Below, in pieces: positions 1-12,104 of a DNA stretch of 64,000 nt. A program made the translations under genes and the position numbers. Below the pieces are notes generated by a model. It saw nothing but the letters and a program-made list of their open reading frames with translations, was not told the DNA's origin and searched no databases. Source of the DNA: Cupriavidus sp. MP-37. Its GTDB lineage: Bacteria > Pseudomonadota > Gammaproteobacteria > Burkholderiales > Burkholderiaceae. The stretch lies in NCBI RefSeq assembly GCF_020618415.1, contig NZ_CP085344.1, forward strand, positions 705,001-769,000, written 5' to 3'. Positions within the stretch are counted from its first letter, which is position 1; each line of letters opens with the position of its first letter.

Positions 1-61
1 CAGAGGCTTGTGTCTCAAGCCTAGCGTTCACACTTATCGGTTTGTTTGCTGTTACAGCCAA
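1..61 (+). other. 16S-23S internal transcribed spacer, 5' part
   Basis: This is spacer RNA upstream of the first spacer tRNA; the 16S gene itself lies before the window. It contains a small hairpin, a 7-bp stem AGGCTTG/CAAGCCT at 4-10 and 16-22 with a TGTCT loop. No coding sequence is seen. Confidence 0.8.
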
Positions 62-138
62 GGGTCTGTAGCTCAGGTGGTTAGAGCACCGTCTTGATAA
101 GGCGGGGGTCGTAGGTTCAAGTCCTACCAGACCCACCA
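62..138 (+). tRNA. ileT: tRNA-Ile (GAT anticodon)
   Basis: A 77-nt cloverleaf starts GGGTCTG and ends CAGACCC followed by ACCA, so the CCA end is encoded. The anticodon loop CTTGATAAG gives GAT (isoleucine). Its place between 16S and 23S, followed by tRNA-Ala, is the standard arrangement in betaproteobacterial rrn operons. It is co-transcribed with and processed from the rRNA precursor. Confidence 0.97.
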
Positions 139-148
139 AGTTATCCGA

Positions 149-224
149 GGGGGATTAGCTCAGCTGGGAGAGCACCTGCTTTGCAAGCAGGGGGTCGTCG
201 GTTCGATCCCGTCATCCTCCACCA
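149..224 (+). tRNA. alaT: tRNA-Ala (TGC anticodon)
   Basis: A 76-nt tRNA with acceptor stem GGGGGAT/ATCCTCC, anticodon loop TTTGCAA (TGC, alanine) and encoded CCA. It lies 10 nt after tRNA-Ile in the 16S-23S spacer and is part of the same precursor transcript. Confidence 0.97.
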
Positions 225-250
225 TCACCTGGTACCTTGGATTGGTTGTC

Positions 251-321
251 AAAGGAAAGCGCTTGCTGAGTGCTTTCCTTTGGCATTGCCAAGCGATCTA
301 ACGATCGGCTGTTCTTTAACA
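251..321 (+). promoter_or_regulatory. rRNA spacer hairpin and boxA antitermination site
   Basis: A perfect 10-bp stem AAAGGAAAGC/GCTTTCCTTT (251-260 and 272-281, 11-nt loop) is followed at 310-321 by TGTTCTTTAACA. That sequence differs at one position from the E. coli rrn boxA TGCTCTTTAACA, where NusB/NusE load to prevent premature termination of rRNA transcription. The hairpin could serve as boxB or as a processing structure; that role is inferred from position. Confidence 0.75.
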
Positions 322-503
322 ATATGGGATGTAGTAAAGGTGTCGCGGTGCTTTGATGAGAAGCACAGTTGTATAACGCGATACCGGGTTGTGATTGTAT
401 CAACCAAATGTATTTTAAAGTGATCGAAAGATGACTTGGAATACGGCACAAATGCGAGAACTCAACCTGTAGTGAGGGTGTCCTTGAGACACACTTGTTA
501 TAG

Positions 504-3382
<2,879 letters not shown>

Positions 3383-3496
3383 ATAACCAGTGTGTTTCAC
3401 CTGGTGAGCGATCGCCTTGTGCCTCGATACACACACAACCAACACTACATCCCGATTCGTGACGCTGTCCCACCCGACAGCGCCACAACCCCTCAT

Positions 3497-3611
3497 GCCT
3501 GGTGACCATAGCGAGTTGGAACCACCCCTTCCCATCCCGAACAGGTCCGTGAAACGACTCCGCGCCGATGATAGTGCGGATTACCCGTGTGAAAGTAGGT
3601 CATCGCCAGGC
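3497..3611 (+). rRNA. rrf: 5S ribosomal RNA
   Basis: About 115 nt. The ends GCCTGGTGACC and GGTCATCGCCAGGC pair as helix I, and the core carries the 5S signatures CCCATCCCGAACAGG and GTGAAACG...GCGCCGATGATAGT. It follows 23S after a spacer of about 114 nt and precedes a strong terminator. Ends are approximate. Confidence 0.95.
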
Positions 3612-3621
3612 TCTTATCCCC

Positions 3622-3660
3622 AAAACCCCTCGCAGCGTTCGCTGCGAGGGGTTTTGTCTT
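3622..3660 (+). terminator. Rho-independent terminator of the rrn operon
   Basis: A perfect 15-bp stem AAAACCCCTCGCAGC/GCTGCGAGGGGTTTT with a GTTC loop (3622-3655), followed by GTCTT, about 10 nt after 5S. It ends the rRNA operon. The arms also contain A and T tracts, so it could act in both directions. Confidence 0.92.
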
Positions 3661-3877
3661 TGGCGCGACGCTAACGCTGTGCAGGCCCCCGTTGTTTTCA
3701 TGCTGCATTGCGGGTCGCGGCGCATTCCGGCCCCGGCCGCGTTCTGCTATGTTCGACCCTCAAGTGCCAACGGGTGGCACGAAGGCGGTTGCAACACGTG
3801 TTTGCAGCAAGCAGTGAGCAATAGAGCGGGCCGATGCCGACAGAGCGGGTCCGCGATTTCGGGTTTCGAGGGGTTAC

Positions 3878-4825
3878 ATGACGGCCAAGATGTTTCGGCT
3901 GGTTTTGACTGGCGCCGCCGGCGCGCTGTTGCTGGCAGGGTGCGCTTCCACTCCTCCTGATCCTTCCGCGTCGCAAGCGCATCCGGCCCCCGCCGGCCCT
4001 GTGACTTCCAGCTCCGCCATCGATTGCCAGGCCTTCACCGAGCGCATGGCTGCCCACGCGGCGGCGCAGGCCGATACCGCGGTGACCGGGCCCGACGCCC
4101 TGGCCGCTGCCAACATCTCCGTCGCGGATGCCGAAGCCGGCGACGATGGCGAACCCGCCGACGCCTCGCCGGCCACCCTTGCCACATTGCCGTTGTTTTC
4201 GATTTCACCGCGCGGCGACCGGCTCCCCGTCGGCTGGCAGCCGTGGACCATCAATCGCAATAAGATCCCCACCACTTACTCGATGGCCGAGGTGGACCAG
4301 CGCGTCGTGGTGCATGCCAAGGCCGACAGTTCGGCCTCCGGCCTCTATGTGCCGTTGCGCGAGCGCGATGCCGGCATGCTGCGCTGGACCTGGAAGACCA
4401 GCGGCATCATCCGTGATGCCGACAACAGTCACGGCCCGCGCGAGGACTCGCCGCTGCGGCTGTTCGTGGCCTTCGATGGCGACAAGGGCGCGCTGCCGCT
4501 CAAGGACCAGTTGATGTACGAGATGGCGCGCCTGACCACCGGACGCGAGATGCCGTACGCCACGCTGATGTACATCTGGGGCGGACAGCGTGCGGAAGGC
4601 GCGGTGGTAAAGAACCCGCACACCGATCGGGTGCGCATGATCGTGGTGGATAGCGGCACGAAGCATGCCAATGAGTGGCGTTGCCACGAACGCGATCTGC
4701 GCGCCGACTACCGCAAGGCGTTTGGCGTCGATCCCGGCCGGGTGATCGCGGTCGGCATCATGACGGATACCGACAATACCAAGAGCAAGGCCGAAGCCTG
4801 GTACGGCGACATCGCGCTGGATTGA
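3878..4825 (+). CDS. DUF3047 domain lipoprotein
   Basis: A 315-aa protein. The N-terminus MTAKMFRLVLTGAAGALLLAGC is a lipoprotein signal with lipobox LLAGC, giving lipidation at Cys22. A low-complexity Ala/Pro/Asp linker follows to about residue 100. The C-terminal ~210 residues match the DUF3047 family, with WTWKTSGII, an acidic REDSPLRLFVAFDGD block, YIWGG, and the terminal AVGIMTDTDNTKSKAEAWYGDI. The function is unknown; members are predicted envelope proteins, possibly carbohydrate-binding because of a jelly-roll-like fold (inference). The start is supported by GAGGGG 8-13 nt upstream. It stands alone after the rrn terminator. Confidence 0.85.
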   Translation: MTAKMFRLVLTGAAGALLLAGCASTPPDPSASQAHPAPAGPVTSSSAIDCQAFTERMAAHAAAQADTAVTGPDALAAANISVADAEAGDDGEPADASPATLATLPLFSISPRGDRLPVGWQPWTINRNKIPTTYSMAEVDQRVVVHAKADSSASGLYVPLRERDAGMLRWTWKTSGIIRDADNSHGPREDSPLRLFVAFDGDKGALPLKDQLMYEMARLTTGREMPYATLMYIWGGQRAEGAVVKNPHTDRVRMIVVDSGTKHANEWRCHERDLRADYRKAFGVDPGRVIAVGIMTDTDNTKSKAEAWYGDIALD

Positions 4826-4842
4826 AGCGCAGCGGCGGCGTT

Positions 4843-5868
4843 TCAGCCGCCGATCGGCTCGGCCAGCGCGAGCACCGCGAACGACGCCAGCCAGTGCGTG
4901 GACACATACTCGCCTTCCACCGCCTGCGGCAGCGATGCCTCGATATGGTCCGACCACGCGCGGATCGCCAGCGGCCGCAGCGGATCGGGCAGCGCCGGTT
5001 CCAGCATGCGCCAGCACCAGGCGCGCGACAGGTTCAGTCCGTCCAGATGCGCGGCCTTGGGGTCGTTGCGGTTGGTCACCGTCACCGGTGTCAGCCAGTT
5101 GGCCAGCTCGGCTTGCCCCGGCACGAACAATTCCCACCATTCCGAAAACGCGCAGCCGTCCATCACGGCGTGCATCAGCACGGCTTCGGTCAGCCCGCCG
5201 GACAGGAACTCGTCGCCGCCGGGCTCGTAGCGCGCCGGATACTTCTGGTCGTGGCCGAACCAGCGGTGGGCGCGGCGCACCACGGCGCGCCGCAGCGCCA
5301 GGTCCTGATGCGTGCGCGCATAGGCCAGCGCCATGACCAGTGCGAATGCGCTGTTGTAATGGGTCCCGGTGCGCACCGGGAATGCCGCCGCATCGAGGAA
5401 CTCCGCCAGTTGCTGCGACAAGTGCGAGGCCAGCGGTGCGCACGCCTCGGTCCAGACGGTGGCGTGCGGATCCTGTCGCGCCAGCGCCAGCAACTCGGCC
5501 TGCAGCTTCAGCATCCAGCCCCAGCCGTAGGGGCGCTCGAAGGTCCGTGAATCGGCCCGTTGGAAGTAGGCCAGTTCGGCGGCCATGGCGTCGGCCCGCA
5601 ATTGGGCGTCCAGCAGGGCGCGGATGCGCGGCGCTTCCTCGAGGTCCGGATACAGTGCCAGCAGCCGCACCAGCAGCCAGTGCATATGGACGCTGGAGTG
5701 CCAGTCGTAGCTGCCGCAAAACACCGGATGCCAGGCGGCCGGCCCGGCCAGGTCGCCGGCGCCCGCCATCATGTGGTCAAGCTTGTACGGATAACGGCGC
5801 TGGACATTCTCCAGCGCCACGCGCGCAAAGCTGCGCGCGGTCTCGCGATCCAGCGCCAAACGCCCCAT
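4843..5868 (-). CDS. DUF2891 family protein
   Basis: A 341-aa cytosolic protein with no signal peptide. It matches the DUF2891 family, whose hallmark is the N-terminal block CGSYDWHSSVHMHW (about residues 52-65); further conserved segments are RPYGWGWMLKLQ and THYNSAFALVMAL. The Trp/His-rich alpha-helical character resembles alpha/alpha-barrel proteins such as glycoside-processing enzymes, but no activity can be assigned. ATG at 5868 is preceded by GGGGAG at good spacing. It converges with the DUF3047 gene 17 nt away and may share a transcript start with nothing else, as a gap of about 80 nt separates it from the M20 gene behind it on the same strand. Confidence 0.85.
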   Translation of the reverse strand: MGRLALDRETARSFARVALENVQRRYPYKLDHMMAGAGDLAGPAAWHPVFCGSYDWHSSVHMHWLLVRLLALYPDLEEAPRIRALLDAQLRADAMAAELAYFQRADSRTFERPYGWGWMLKLQAELLALARQDPHATVWTEACAPLASHLSQQLAEFLDAAAFPVRTGTHYNSAFALVMALAYARTHQDLALRRAVVRRAHRWFGHDQKYPARYEPGGDEFLSGGLTEAVLMHAVMDGCAFSEWWELFVPGQAELANWLTPVTVTNRNDPKAAHLDGLNLSRAWCWRMLEPALPDPLRPLAIRAWSDHIEASLPQAVEGEYVSTHWLASFAVLALAEPIGG

Positions 5869-5947
5869 CGCTGAAGCTCCCCTGTAGTAATCGTGCCTTG
5901 CTCAGGCAGGCGTGCTCGGGCACGCTCTGGTCATTCGTTACATGCCA

Positions 5948-7141
5948 TCAGGCAGGCGCCAGCCACTTCTCCACCAGTCGCACGAAGAAGGTCGAGCCGA
6001 CCGGCAGCAGTTCGTCGTTGAAATCGTAGCTCGGGTTGTGCAGCATGCAAGGCCCGATGCCGTGGCCGGCGTCGCGATGGCCACCGTCGCCATTGCCGAG
6101 GAACAGATAGCAGCCTGGCTTGTGCTGCAGCATGAACGAGAAATCCTCGGCGCCCATGGTGGGCTCGACATTGCTGTCGACGTTGTCCGCGCCGACCAGT
6201 TCGGCGGCGACCGTGGCGGCAAAGCCGGTCTCGGCTTCGCTGTTGATGGTGGGCGGATAGTTGCGGTGGAATTCGTATTCGATGGTGCAGTCGAATGCCG
6301 CCGCCACCGCGCGCGCCACCTCTTCCATGCGTCGCTCGATCAGGTCCAGCACCGGCACCGTGAACGTGCGCACCGTGCCGCCGATCCAGGCCTGGTCCGG
6401 CACGATGTTGGTGGCATCGCCGGCGTGGAACTGGGTGACAGAAATCACCGCGGTATCGATCGGGCGCTTGTTGCGCGTGATGATGCCCTGCAGTGCCGAC
6501 ACGATCTGCGCCGCGGTAAACACCGGGTCGTTGCCGTTGTTGGGCATGGCCGCATGCGCGCCCTTGCCGCGCACGACGATGCGGAACTCATTGCTCGACG
6601 CCATCAGAGGTCCGGCGCGCGTGCCGAAGGCACCGACCGGCATGCCCGGCCAGTTATGCACGCCGAACACCGCGTCGCACGGAAAGCGCTCGAACAGGCC
6701 GTCCTTGATCATCTCGCGCGCGCCGCCGCCGCCTTCCTCGGCCGGCTGGAAAATCAGGTGCACGGTGCCGTCGAAGGGCTTGTGCTGCGCCAGGTAGCGC
6801 GCCGCGCCGAGCAGCATGGCGGTGTGGCCGTCATGGCCGCACGCGTGCATCTTGCCGGTGTGCTGCGAGCGGTGCTCGAAGGTGTTGGCTTCCTGCAGCG
6901 GCAGCGCGTCCATGTCGGCGCGCAAGCCGATGGTGCGCGGGCTGCTGCCGTTGCGGATCACGCCGACCAGGCCGGTGGTGCCGAGCCCGCGGTGGACTTC
7001 GATGCCCCACGATTCCAGGTTGCGCGCGACCACGTCGGCGGTGCGCTGCTCTTCGAAGCAGAGTTCAGGGTGGGCGTGGATGTCGCGCCGGATCGCGCGG
7101 ATTTCGGCTTGTGCCTGCAGGATTTCGGGGATGAGTTTCAT
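5948..7141 (-). CDS. M20 family amidohydrolase (hippurate hydrolase-like)
   Basis: A 397-aa metallohydrolase of the M20D/HipO type that removes acyl groups from N-acyl amino acids or peptides. Visible motifs are RRDIHAHPEL near the N-terminus, the metal-binding MHACGHDGHTAMLLG, the catalytic/metal PAEEGGGG, VRGKGAHAAMP in the dimerisation lid, and the C-terminal MGAEDFSFML. ATG at 7141 (MKLIPEIL) is chosen because family members begin there; the open frame extends 56 codons further to 7309 but that part looks non-coding. It is divergent from the peptide ABC transporter beginning at 7465, which suggests that imported N-acyl peptides or amino acids are its substrates (inference). Confidence 0.88.
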   Translation of the reverse strand: MKLIPEILQAQAEIRAIRRDIHAHPELCFEEQRTADVVARNLESWGIEVHRGLGTTGLVGVIRNGSSPRTIGLRADMDALPLQEANTFEHRSQHTGKMHACGHDGHTAMLLGAARYLAQHKPFDGTVHLIFQPAEEGGGGAREMIKDGLFERFPCDAVFGVHNWPGMPVGAFGTRAGPLMASSNEFRIVVRGKGAHAAMPNNGNDPVFTAAQIVSALQGIITRNKRPIDTAVISVTQFHAGDATNIVPDQAWIGGTVRTFTVPVLDLIERRMEEVARAVAAAFDCTIEYEFHRNYPPTINSEAETGFAATVAAELVGADNVDSNVEPTMGAEDFSFMLQHKPGCYLFLGNGDGGHRDAGHGIGPCMLHNPSYDFNDELLPVGSTFFVRLVEKWLAPA

Positions 7142-7464
7142 GATGCCGGGCGGCCTCGGGGTCGAAGGCGTTAGCAATGGGATACCCGGATCATACGATG
7201 CCTGTCGCGAAAGCGCCAAAACGCGGCGATTTGCTGCGCAATGGCCGCCTTGGCGCAGTGCAATATGCCGGCGCGGGTGGGTTTCCCCGCATTGCCGTGG
7301 CATGTGCACTGCTGGAACAGTTCATGCTTGAAGTGCCCGGCCGGCAATACCGTCGCTTTGTGATGCCCCATCGCACCAAAAAGCAGCGCCGCTCGTGACC
7401 CGCTGCGCGCGCGCATTGCCGATCCTAAAACGTCTGCTTCACTTCCTACAGGGAGAATTGCGCG
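7142..7464. other. Intergenic region between divergent amidohydrolase and ABC operon
   Basis: This is a 323-nt region that should hold the promoters for both directions. I see no convincing sigma70 boxes, no clear operator palindrome and no gene. The only clear element is GGGAGAA about 8 nt before the dppA-type start. Confidence 0.5.
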
Positions 7465-9051
7465 ATGTCCCTTCGCACTTTCAAGAAGGCAATTGGCGCG
7501 GTCGCGGTGGCGGGGGCCCTTGGCCTTGCGCTGGCCGGCACCGCCCAGGCCGCGGACCTCAAACTGGCCATGAGTTCGCCGCCGACCTCGATGGATCCGC
7601 ACTTCTACAACCTGTTCTCCAACATCAACGTTTCCGAGCATATCTTCGACTCGCTGACCAAGATGGACCCGGACAGCCGCATCATCCCGGGCCTGGCCGA
7701 GTCGTGGAAGCTGGTCAACAACCTCACCTGGGAATTCAAGATCCGCAAGGGCGTGAAGTTCCACGACGGCTCCGAGCTGACCGCCGAGGACGTGATCTGG
7801 TCGCTCGACCGCCCCGCCACCATCCAGAACAGCCCGGGCAAGTTCGACGTCTACACCAAGGCGATCGTCAACAAGAAGATCATCGACAAGCACACCATCC
7901 AGCTCACCACCAGCCAGCCGTATCCGCTGATGCTGAATGACCTGACCTCGATCTTCATCGTGCAGAAGAAGGCGACGCACGGCCTGAGCTCGGATGACTT
8001 CGCGCAGGGCAAGGGCATGATCGGCACCGGCCCGTTCAAGTTTGTCAGCTATGCGCGCGACGACCGGGTCGAGCTGGTGCGCAACAACGATTACTGGGGC
8101 AACAAGCCGGCCTGGGACAAGGTGACGCTGCGCTTCATCCCCAACCCGGCGACGCGCCTGGCGGCGCTGCTGTCGGGTGATGTGCAGGCCATCGAGAACG
8201 TGCCCACGCCCGACCTGCCCAAGGTGCGCAAGGATCCCAAGCTGGCGTTCTTCTCCAAGATCTCGCACCGCGTGATCTACCTGTATTTCGATGCCAAGCG
8301 CGACAAGTCGCCGTACGTCACCACCAAGGAAGGCGCGCCGCTGGACAAGAACCCGCTCAAGGACACGCGCGTGCGCAATGCCATCAGCATGGCGATCAAC
8401 CGGCAGGGCATCAAGGACCGGCTGATGGAAGGCCTGTCCGAGCCGACCAACAACCTGGTGCCGCCCACCCTGTTCGGCTACAACCCCAACCTGAAGACGG
8501 TCAAGTACGACCCCGAGGGCGCCAAGAAGCTGCTGGCCGAGGCGGGCTTCCCCAATGGTTTCGGCGTGACGCTGCACACGCCCAACAACCGCTACGTCAA
8601 CGACGAGAAGATCGCGCAGACCATCGCGCAGAACCTGACCCGCATCGGCATTGCCACCAAGGTAGAGGGCATGCCGATGGCCACGTACTCGTCCAAGGGC
8701 ATCAAGCACGAGTGGTCGTTCGGCCTGCTCGGCTGGGGCGCGCAGACCGGCGAGGTCAGCTCGCCGCTGCGCGCGCTGCTGGCGTGCGAAGACAGCAAGA
8801 AGGGCTTCGGCACCACCAACTGGGGCGAGTACTGCAACCCGAAGATGGACGTGGTGCTGGAAAAGGCGCTGTCGACGGTGGACGACACCGAGCGCTCCAA
8901 GCTGCTGCAGGAAGCCACCGCGATCGCGATCAACGATGGCGGTATCATCCCGATCCACCAGCAGGTGACCACTTGGGCCACGCAGAAGGGCATCGTCTAC
9001 GTGCCGCGCACCGACGAGCGCACCTACGCGCATAACTTCAAGCCCCAGTAA
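7465..9051 (+). CDS. dppA: Peptide ABC transporter, periplasmic binding protein
   Basis: A 528-aa extracellular solute-binding protein of family 5 (SBP_bac_5), the periplasmic receptor of an oligopeptide/dipeptide-type importer. A classical signal peptide ends in AGTAQAADL (cleavage after residue ~30). Family features are LKLAMSSPPTSMDPHF, LAESWKLVNNLTWEFKIRKGVKFHDGS and the C-terminal IPIHQQVTTWA. GGGAGAA gives a good ribosome site before ATG 7465. It is the first gene of a five-gene operon with two permeases and two ATPases. The dppA symbol reflects family resemblance; the substrate could equally be oligopeptides, glutathione or N-acyl peptides. Confidence 0.9.
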   Translation: MSLRTFKKAIGAVAVAGALGLALAGTAQAADLKLAMSSPPTSMDPHFYNLFSNINVSEHIFDSLTKMDPDSRIIPGLAESWKLVNNLTWEFKIRKGVKFHDGSELTAEDVIWSLDRPATIQNSPGKFDVYTKAIVNKKIIDKHTIQLTTSQPYPLMLNDLTSIFIVQKKATHGLSSDDFAQGKGMIGTGPFKFVSYARDDRVELVRNNDYWGNKPAWDKVTLRFIPNPATRLAALLSGDVQAIENVPTPDLPKVRKDPKLAFFSKISHRVIYLYFDAKRDKSPYVTTKEGAPLDKNPLKDTRVRNAISMAINRQGIKDRLMEGLSEPTNNLVPPTLFGYNPNLKTVKYDPEGAKKLLAEAGFPNGFGVTLHTPNNRYVNDEKIAQTIAQNLTRIGIATKVEGMPMATYSSKGIKHEWSFGLLGWGAQTGEVSSPLRALLACEDSKKGFGTTNWGEYCNPKMDVVLEKALSTVDDTERSKLLQEATAIAINDGGIIPIHQQVTTWATQKGIVYVPRTDERTYAHNFKPQ

Positions 9052-9166
9052 GCAGGCTGCCTGCTGCTGAGTTCGCGGTGCCGCGCAGGGCTGCCGCGCC
9101 GCCTGGAAGCGCATGGCGCTCCCGGGCGGCGTGCGCATTCCCGCGCGAAAGGATAGTGGTCTGAAT

Positions 9167-10144
9167 ATGCTGGTCTTTATCATCCGGCGCCTGATGCAGA
9201 GCGTGGTCGTGCTCTTCGTCATGTCGCTGCTGGTTTTCCTCGGCGTGTTTGCCATCGGCAATCCCGTCGACATCCTGATCAACCCGCAGGCCGACCAGGA
9301 GGACATCAAGCGCACCATCGCGGCGCTGGGCCTGGACAAGCCGCTGTGGGAGCAGTACTGGGTGTTCCTGCAGAACGCGCTGCAAGGCAACCTCGGCACC
9401 TCGTTCGCGCACGGCACGCCGGCGCTCAAGCTGATCTTCGAGCGCATGCCGGCGACCATGGAGCTGGCGGTCTGCGCGATCCTGCTGGCCATCGTGCTGG
9501 GCATCCCGCTGGGCCTGTGGGCCGGGCTGCGGCCCAAGGGCATTGCCGGCAAGTCGATCATGACGGTGTCGATCCTGGGCTTCTCGCTGCCCACCTTCTG
9601 GGTCGGGCTGATGCTGATCATGGTGTTCGCGGTGCAGCTGGGCTGGCTGCCGTCCAACGGCCGTGGCGAGACCGTGCGCGTGCTGGGCATCCCGCTCAGC
9701 TTCCTGACCGCTGACGGGATCCGCCACCTGATCCTGCCGGCGGTGACGCTGTCGCTGCTGAACATCGCCATGGTGATCCGGCTCACGCGCGCCGGCACGC
9801 AGGAGGCGATGCTGCAGGACTACGTCAAGTTCGCGCGCGCCAAGGGGCTGTCGAACACCCGCATCGTCGGCGTGCATGTGCTGAAGAACATCCTGATCCC
9901 CATCGTCACGGTGATCGCGCTGCAGTTCGGCTCGATCATCGCCTTTGCGATCGTGACCGAGACCATCTTCGCCTGGCCCGGCATGGGCAAGCTCATCATC
10001 GACTCGATCCAGCTGCTGGACCGGCCGGTGATCGTCGCCTACCTGATGGTGATCGTGACGCTGTTTATCCTGATCAACCTGGTGGTGGACATCATCTACA
10101 GCATGCTCGATCCGCGCGTGCGCATTGCCGACAACAAGGGCTGA
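9167..10144 (+). CDS. dppB: Peptide ABC transporter permease (DppB type)
   Basis: A 325-aa inner-membrane permease of the BPD transport family. It starts MLVFIIRRLMQSVVVLFVMSLL, the usual first membrane segment of DppB/OppB/GsiC proteins, and has six predicted membrane spans. The EAA loop is visible as DYVKFARAKGLSNTRIVGVHVLKN, the contact with the ATPase. The frame is open back to 9113, but family alignment and AAAGGA at about 9149 favour ATG 9167. It lies 115 nt after the binding protein and 3 nt before the second permease. Confidence 0.9.
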   Translation: MLVFIIRRLMQSVVVLFVMSLLVFLGVFAIGNPVDILINPQADQEDIKRTIAALGLDKPLWEQYWVFLQNALQGNLGTSFAHGTPALKLIFERMPATMELAVCAILLAIVLGIPLGLWAGLRPKGIAGKSIMTVSILGFSLPTFWVGLMLIMVFAVQLGWLPSNGRGETVRVLGIPLSFLTADGIRHLILPAVTLSLLNIAMVIRLTRAGTQEAMLQDYVKFARAKGLSNTRIVGVHVLKNILIPIVTVIALQFGSIIAFAIVTETIFAWPGMGKLIIDSIQLLDRPVIVAYLMVIVTLFILINLVVDIIYSMLDPRVRIADNKG

Positions 10145-10147
10145 GCC

Positions 10148-11080
10148 ATGACTGCCGTAACTGTCGAACCCGAAGACAAGACGCCGCCGCCCGCCGCGGC
10201 GCGCGAGCAATCCCCGTGGCGGCGCTTCGCCGCCGAATTCTTCGCCAGCAAGATCGCCGTGGCCGGGCTGGCGACGCTGGTGACGATCATCCTGATCGCC
10301 ATCTTTGCGCCGTGGCTGGCGCCGCAGAACCCGTACGACCTGGCCACGCTGGACGTGCTCGACGCGCGCCTGGCGCCCGGCGAGCAGGCCGGCAGCGGCA
10401 TGACCTTCCTGTTGGGCTCGGACGAGCAGGGCCGCGATATCCTGTCGGCGGTGATGTACGGGCTGCGCATCAGCATCGGCGTGGGCGTGGTCAGCACGCT
10501 CATCGCGCTGCTGCTGGGCGCCACCCTCGGCCTGCTCGCCGGCTTCCTGGGTGGTCGCACCGAAGCCTTCATCATGCGCGTGGCGGACCTGCAGCTGTCG
10601 TTCCCGCCGATCCTGCTGGCGCTGATCCTGCTGGCGTTCCTGCGCCCGGGGCTGGGCAATATCGTGATCGCGCTGGTGGCGGTGCAGTGGGCCTACTACG
10701 CGCGCACCACGCGCAGCGCGGCGCTGGTCGAACGGCGCAAGGAATACATCGAGGCCGCCACCTGCCTGGGGCTGCCGCCCGCGCGCATCATGTTCCGGCA
10801 CCTGCTGCCCAACTGCCTGCCGCCGCTGATCGTGATCGCGGCGCTGCAGGTGGCCTCGGCGATCACGCTGGAGGCGACGCTGTCCTTCCTCGGGCTGGGC
10901 GTGCCGATCACCGAGCCGTCGCTCGGTTCGCTGATCTCGAACGGCCAGCAGTACATGCTGTCGGGCAAGTACTGGATCAGCTTCTTCCCGGGCATCGCGC
11001 TGGTGGTCACCATCGTCGCGATGAACCTGGTCGCCGACCAGCTGCGCGATGTGCTGAACCCGCGCCTGCAGACGCAATAA
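10148..11080 (+). CDS. dppC: Peptide ABC transporter permease (DppC type)
   Basis: A 310-aa partner permease. The cytoplasmic N-terminus is Pro/Glu-rich, followed by a first membrane span at about residues 38-60 with the OppC N-terminal domain pattern (FFASKIAVAGLATLVTIILIAIFAPWLAPQNP). The periplasmic segment GSDEQGRDILSAVMYGLRIS is highly characteristic of DppC/OppC. The EAA motif is EYIEAATCLGLPPARIMFRHLLPN. ATG follows the dppB stop by 3 nt, so the two are translationally linked and should form the heterodimeric channel. Confidence 0.9.
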   Translation: MTAVTVEPEDKTPPPAAAREQSPWRRFAAEFFASKIAVAGLATLVTIILIAIFAPWLAPQNPYDLATLDVLDARLAPGEQAGSGMTFLLGSDEQGRDILSAVMYGLRISIGVGVVSTLIALLLGATLGLLAGFLGGRTEAFIMRVADLQLSFPPILLALILLAFLRPGLGNIVIALVAVQWAYYARTTRSAALVERRKEYIEAATCLGLPPARIMFRHLLPNCLPPLIVIAALQVASAITLEATLSFLGLGVPITEPSLGSLISNGQQYMLSGKYWISFFPGIALVVTIVAMNLVADQLRDVLNPRLQTQ

Positions 11081-11093
11081 CCGGGAGCACGAG

Positions 11094-12104
11094 ATGGCAC
11101 ACCCGATGGCACAACCGACACTGGTGGTCGAACACCTGAAAACGCATTTCTATACGCGCGGCGGCATCGCCCGGGCCGTCGACGACGTGTCCTTTACCGT
11201 TGGCCGCGGCGAGATCATGGGGCTGGTGGGAGAGTCGGGCTCGGGCAAGTCCATGACCGGCTATTCGATCATGGGACTGATCGATCCGCCCGGGAAGATC
11301 GTCGACGGCCGCATCGCGCTGACCAGCCGCGACGGCGTCACGCGCGACCTGCGCGCGCTCACGCCGGCGCAGCAGCGCGACGTGCGCGGCAACCGCATCG
11401 CCATGATCTTCCAGGATCCGATGATGACGCTGAATCCGGTGCTGCGCATCGATACGCAGATGATCGAGGCAGTGCTGGCGCATGAGAACGTGAGCAAGGC
11501 GGTGGCGCGCGAGCGCGCCCGCAATGTGCTGGCGCGGGTCGGCATTCCGTCGCCGGACGAGCGCCTGCAGGCCTATCCGCACCAGTTCTCGGGCGGCATG
11601 CGCCAGCGCGTGGCGATTGCCACGGCGCTGCTGAACAAGCCGGACCTGATCATTGCCGACGAACCGACCACCGCGCTCGACGTCACCATCCAGGGCCAGA
11701 TCCTGTACGAGATGCAGACCCTGTGCCGCGAGTCCGGCACGGCGCTGATCTGGATTACGCACGATCTGTCGGTGGTAGCGGGGCTGGCCGATACCGTCTG
11801 CGTGATGTACGCCGGCAAGATCGTCGAGGCCGGCGACGTGCGCCAGGTGCTGGAGCACCCCGAGCATCCCTACACGCACGGCCTGATCAGCTCGGCGCCG
11901 TCGCGCAATCCGCGCGGCGCGCCGCTGCGGCAGATCCCGGGCATGACGCCGTCGCTGCTGAACCTGCCGGGCGGCTGTTCGTTCCGCGAGCGCTGTCCGT
12001 ATGCGACGGCTGCATGCAAGACCGACCCCCCGCTGGAAACCGCTGCAGACGGGCGCCGGCTGCGCTGCTTCCATCCGGTACTGGCCAACCAGGAGGCGGC
12101 ATGA
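11094..12104 (+). CDS. dppD: Peptide ABC transporter ATP-binding protein (DppD type)
   Basis: A 336-aa ATPase. It has Walker A GESGSGKS, Q-loop FQDPMMTLNPV, signature FSGGMRQRV, Walker B LIIADEPTTALD and switch His ITHDLS. The C-terminal oligopeptide-transporter extension contains CSFRERCPYATAAC, the Cys-rich motif shared by DppD/OppD proteins. It starts 13 nt after dppC with GGGAGC upstream and its stop overlaps the next ATPase start as ATGA. Confidence 0.92.
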   Translation: MAHPMAQPTLVVEHLKTHFYTRGGIARAVDDVSFTVGRGEIMGLVGESGSGKSMTGYSIMGLIDPPGKIVDGRIALTSRDGVTRDLRALTPAQQRDVRGNRIAMIFQDPMMTLNPVLRIDTQMIEAVLAHENVSKAVARERARNVLARVGIPSPDERLQAYPHQFSGGMRQRVAIATALLNKPDLIIADEPTTALDVTIQGQILYEMQTLCRESGTALIWITHDLSVVAGLADTVCVMYAGKIVEAGDVRQVLEHPEHPYTHGLISSAPSRNPRGAPLRQIPGMTPSLLNLPGGCSFRERCPYATAACKTDPPLETAADGRRLRCFHPVLANQEAA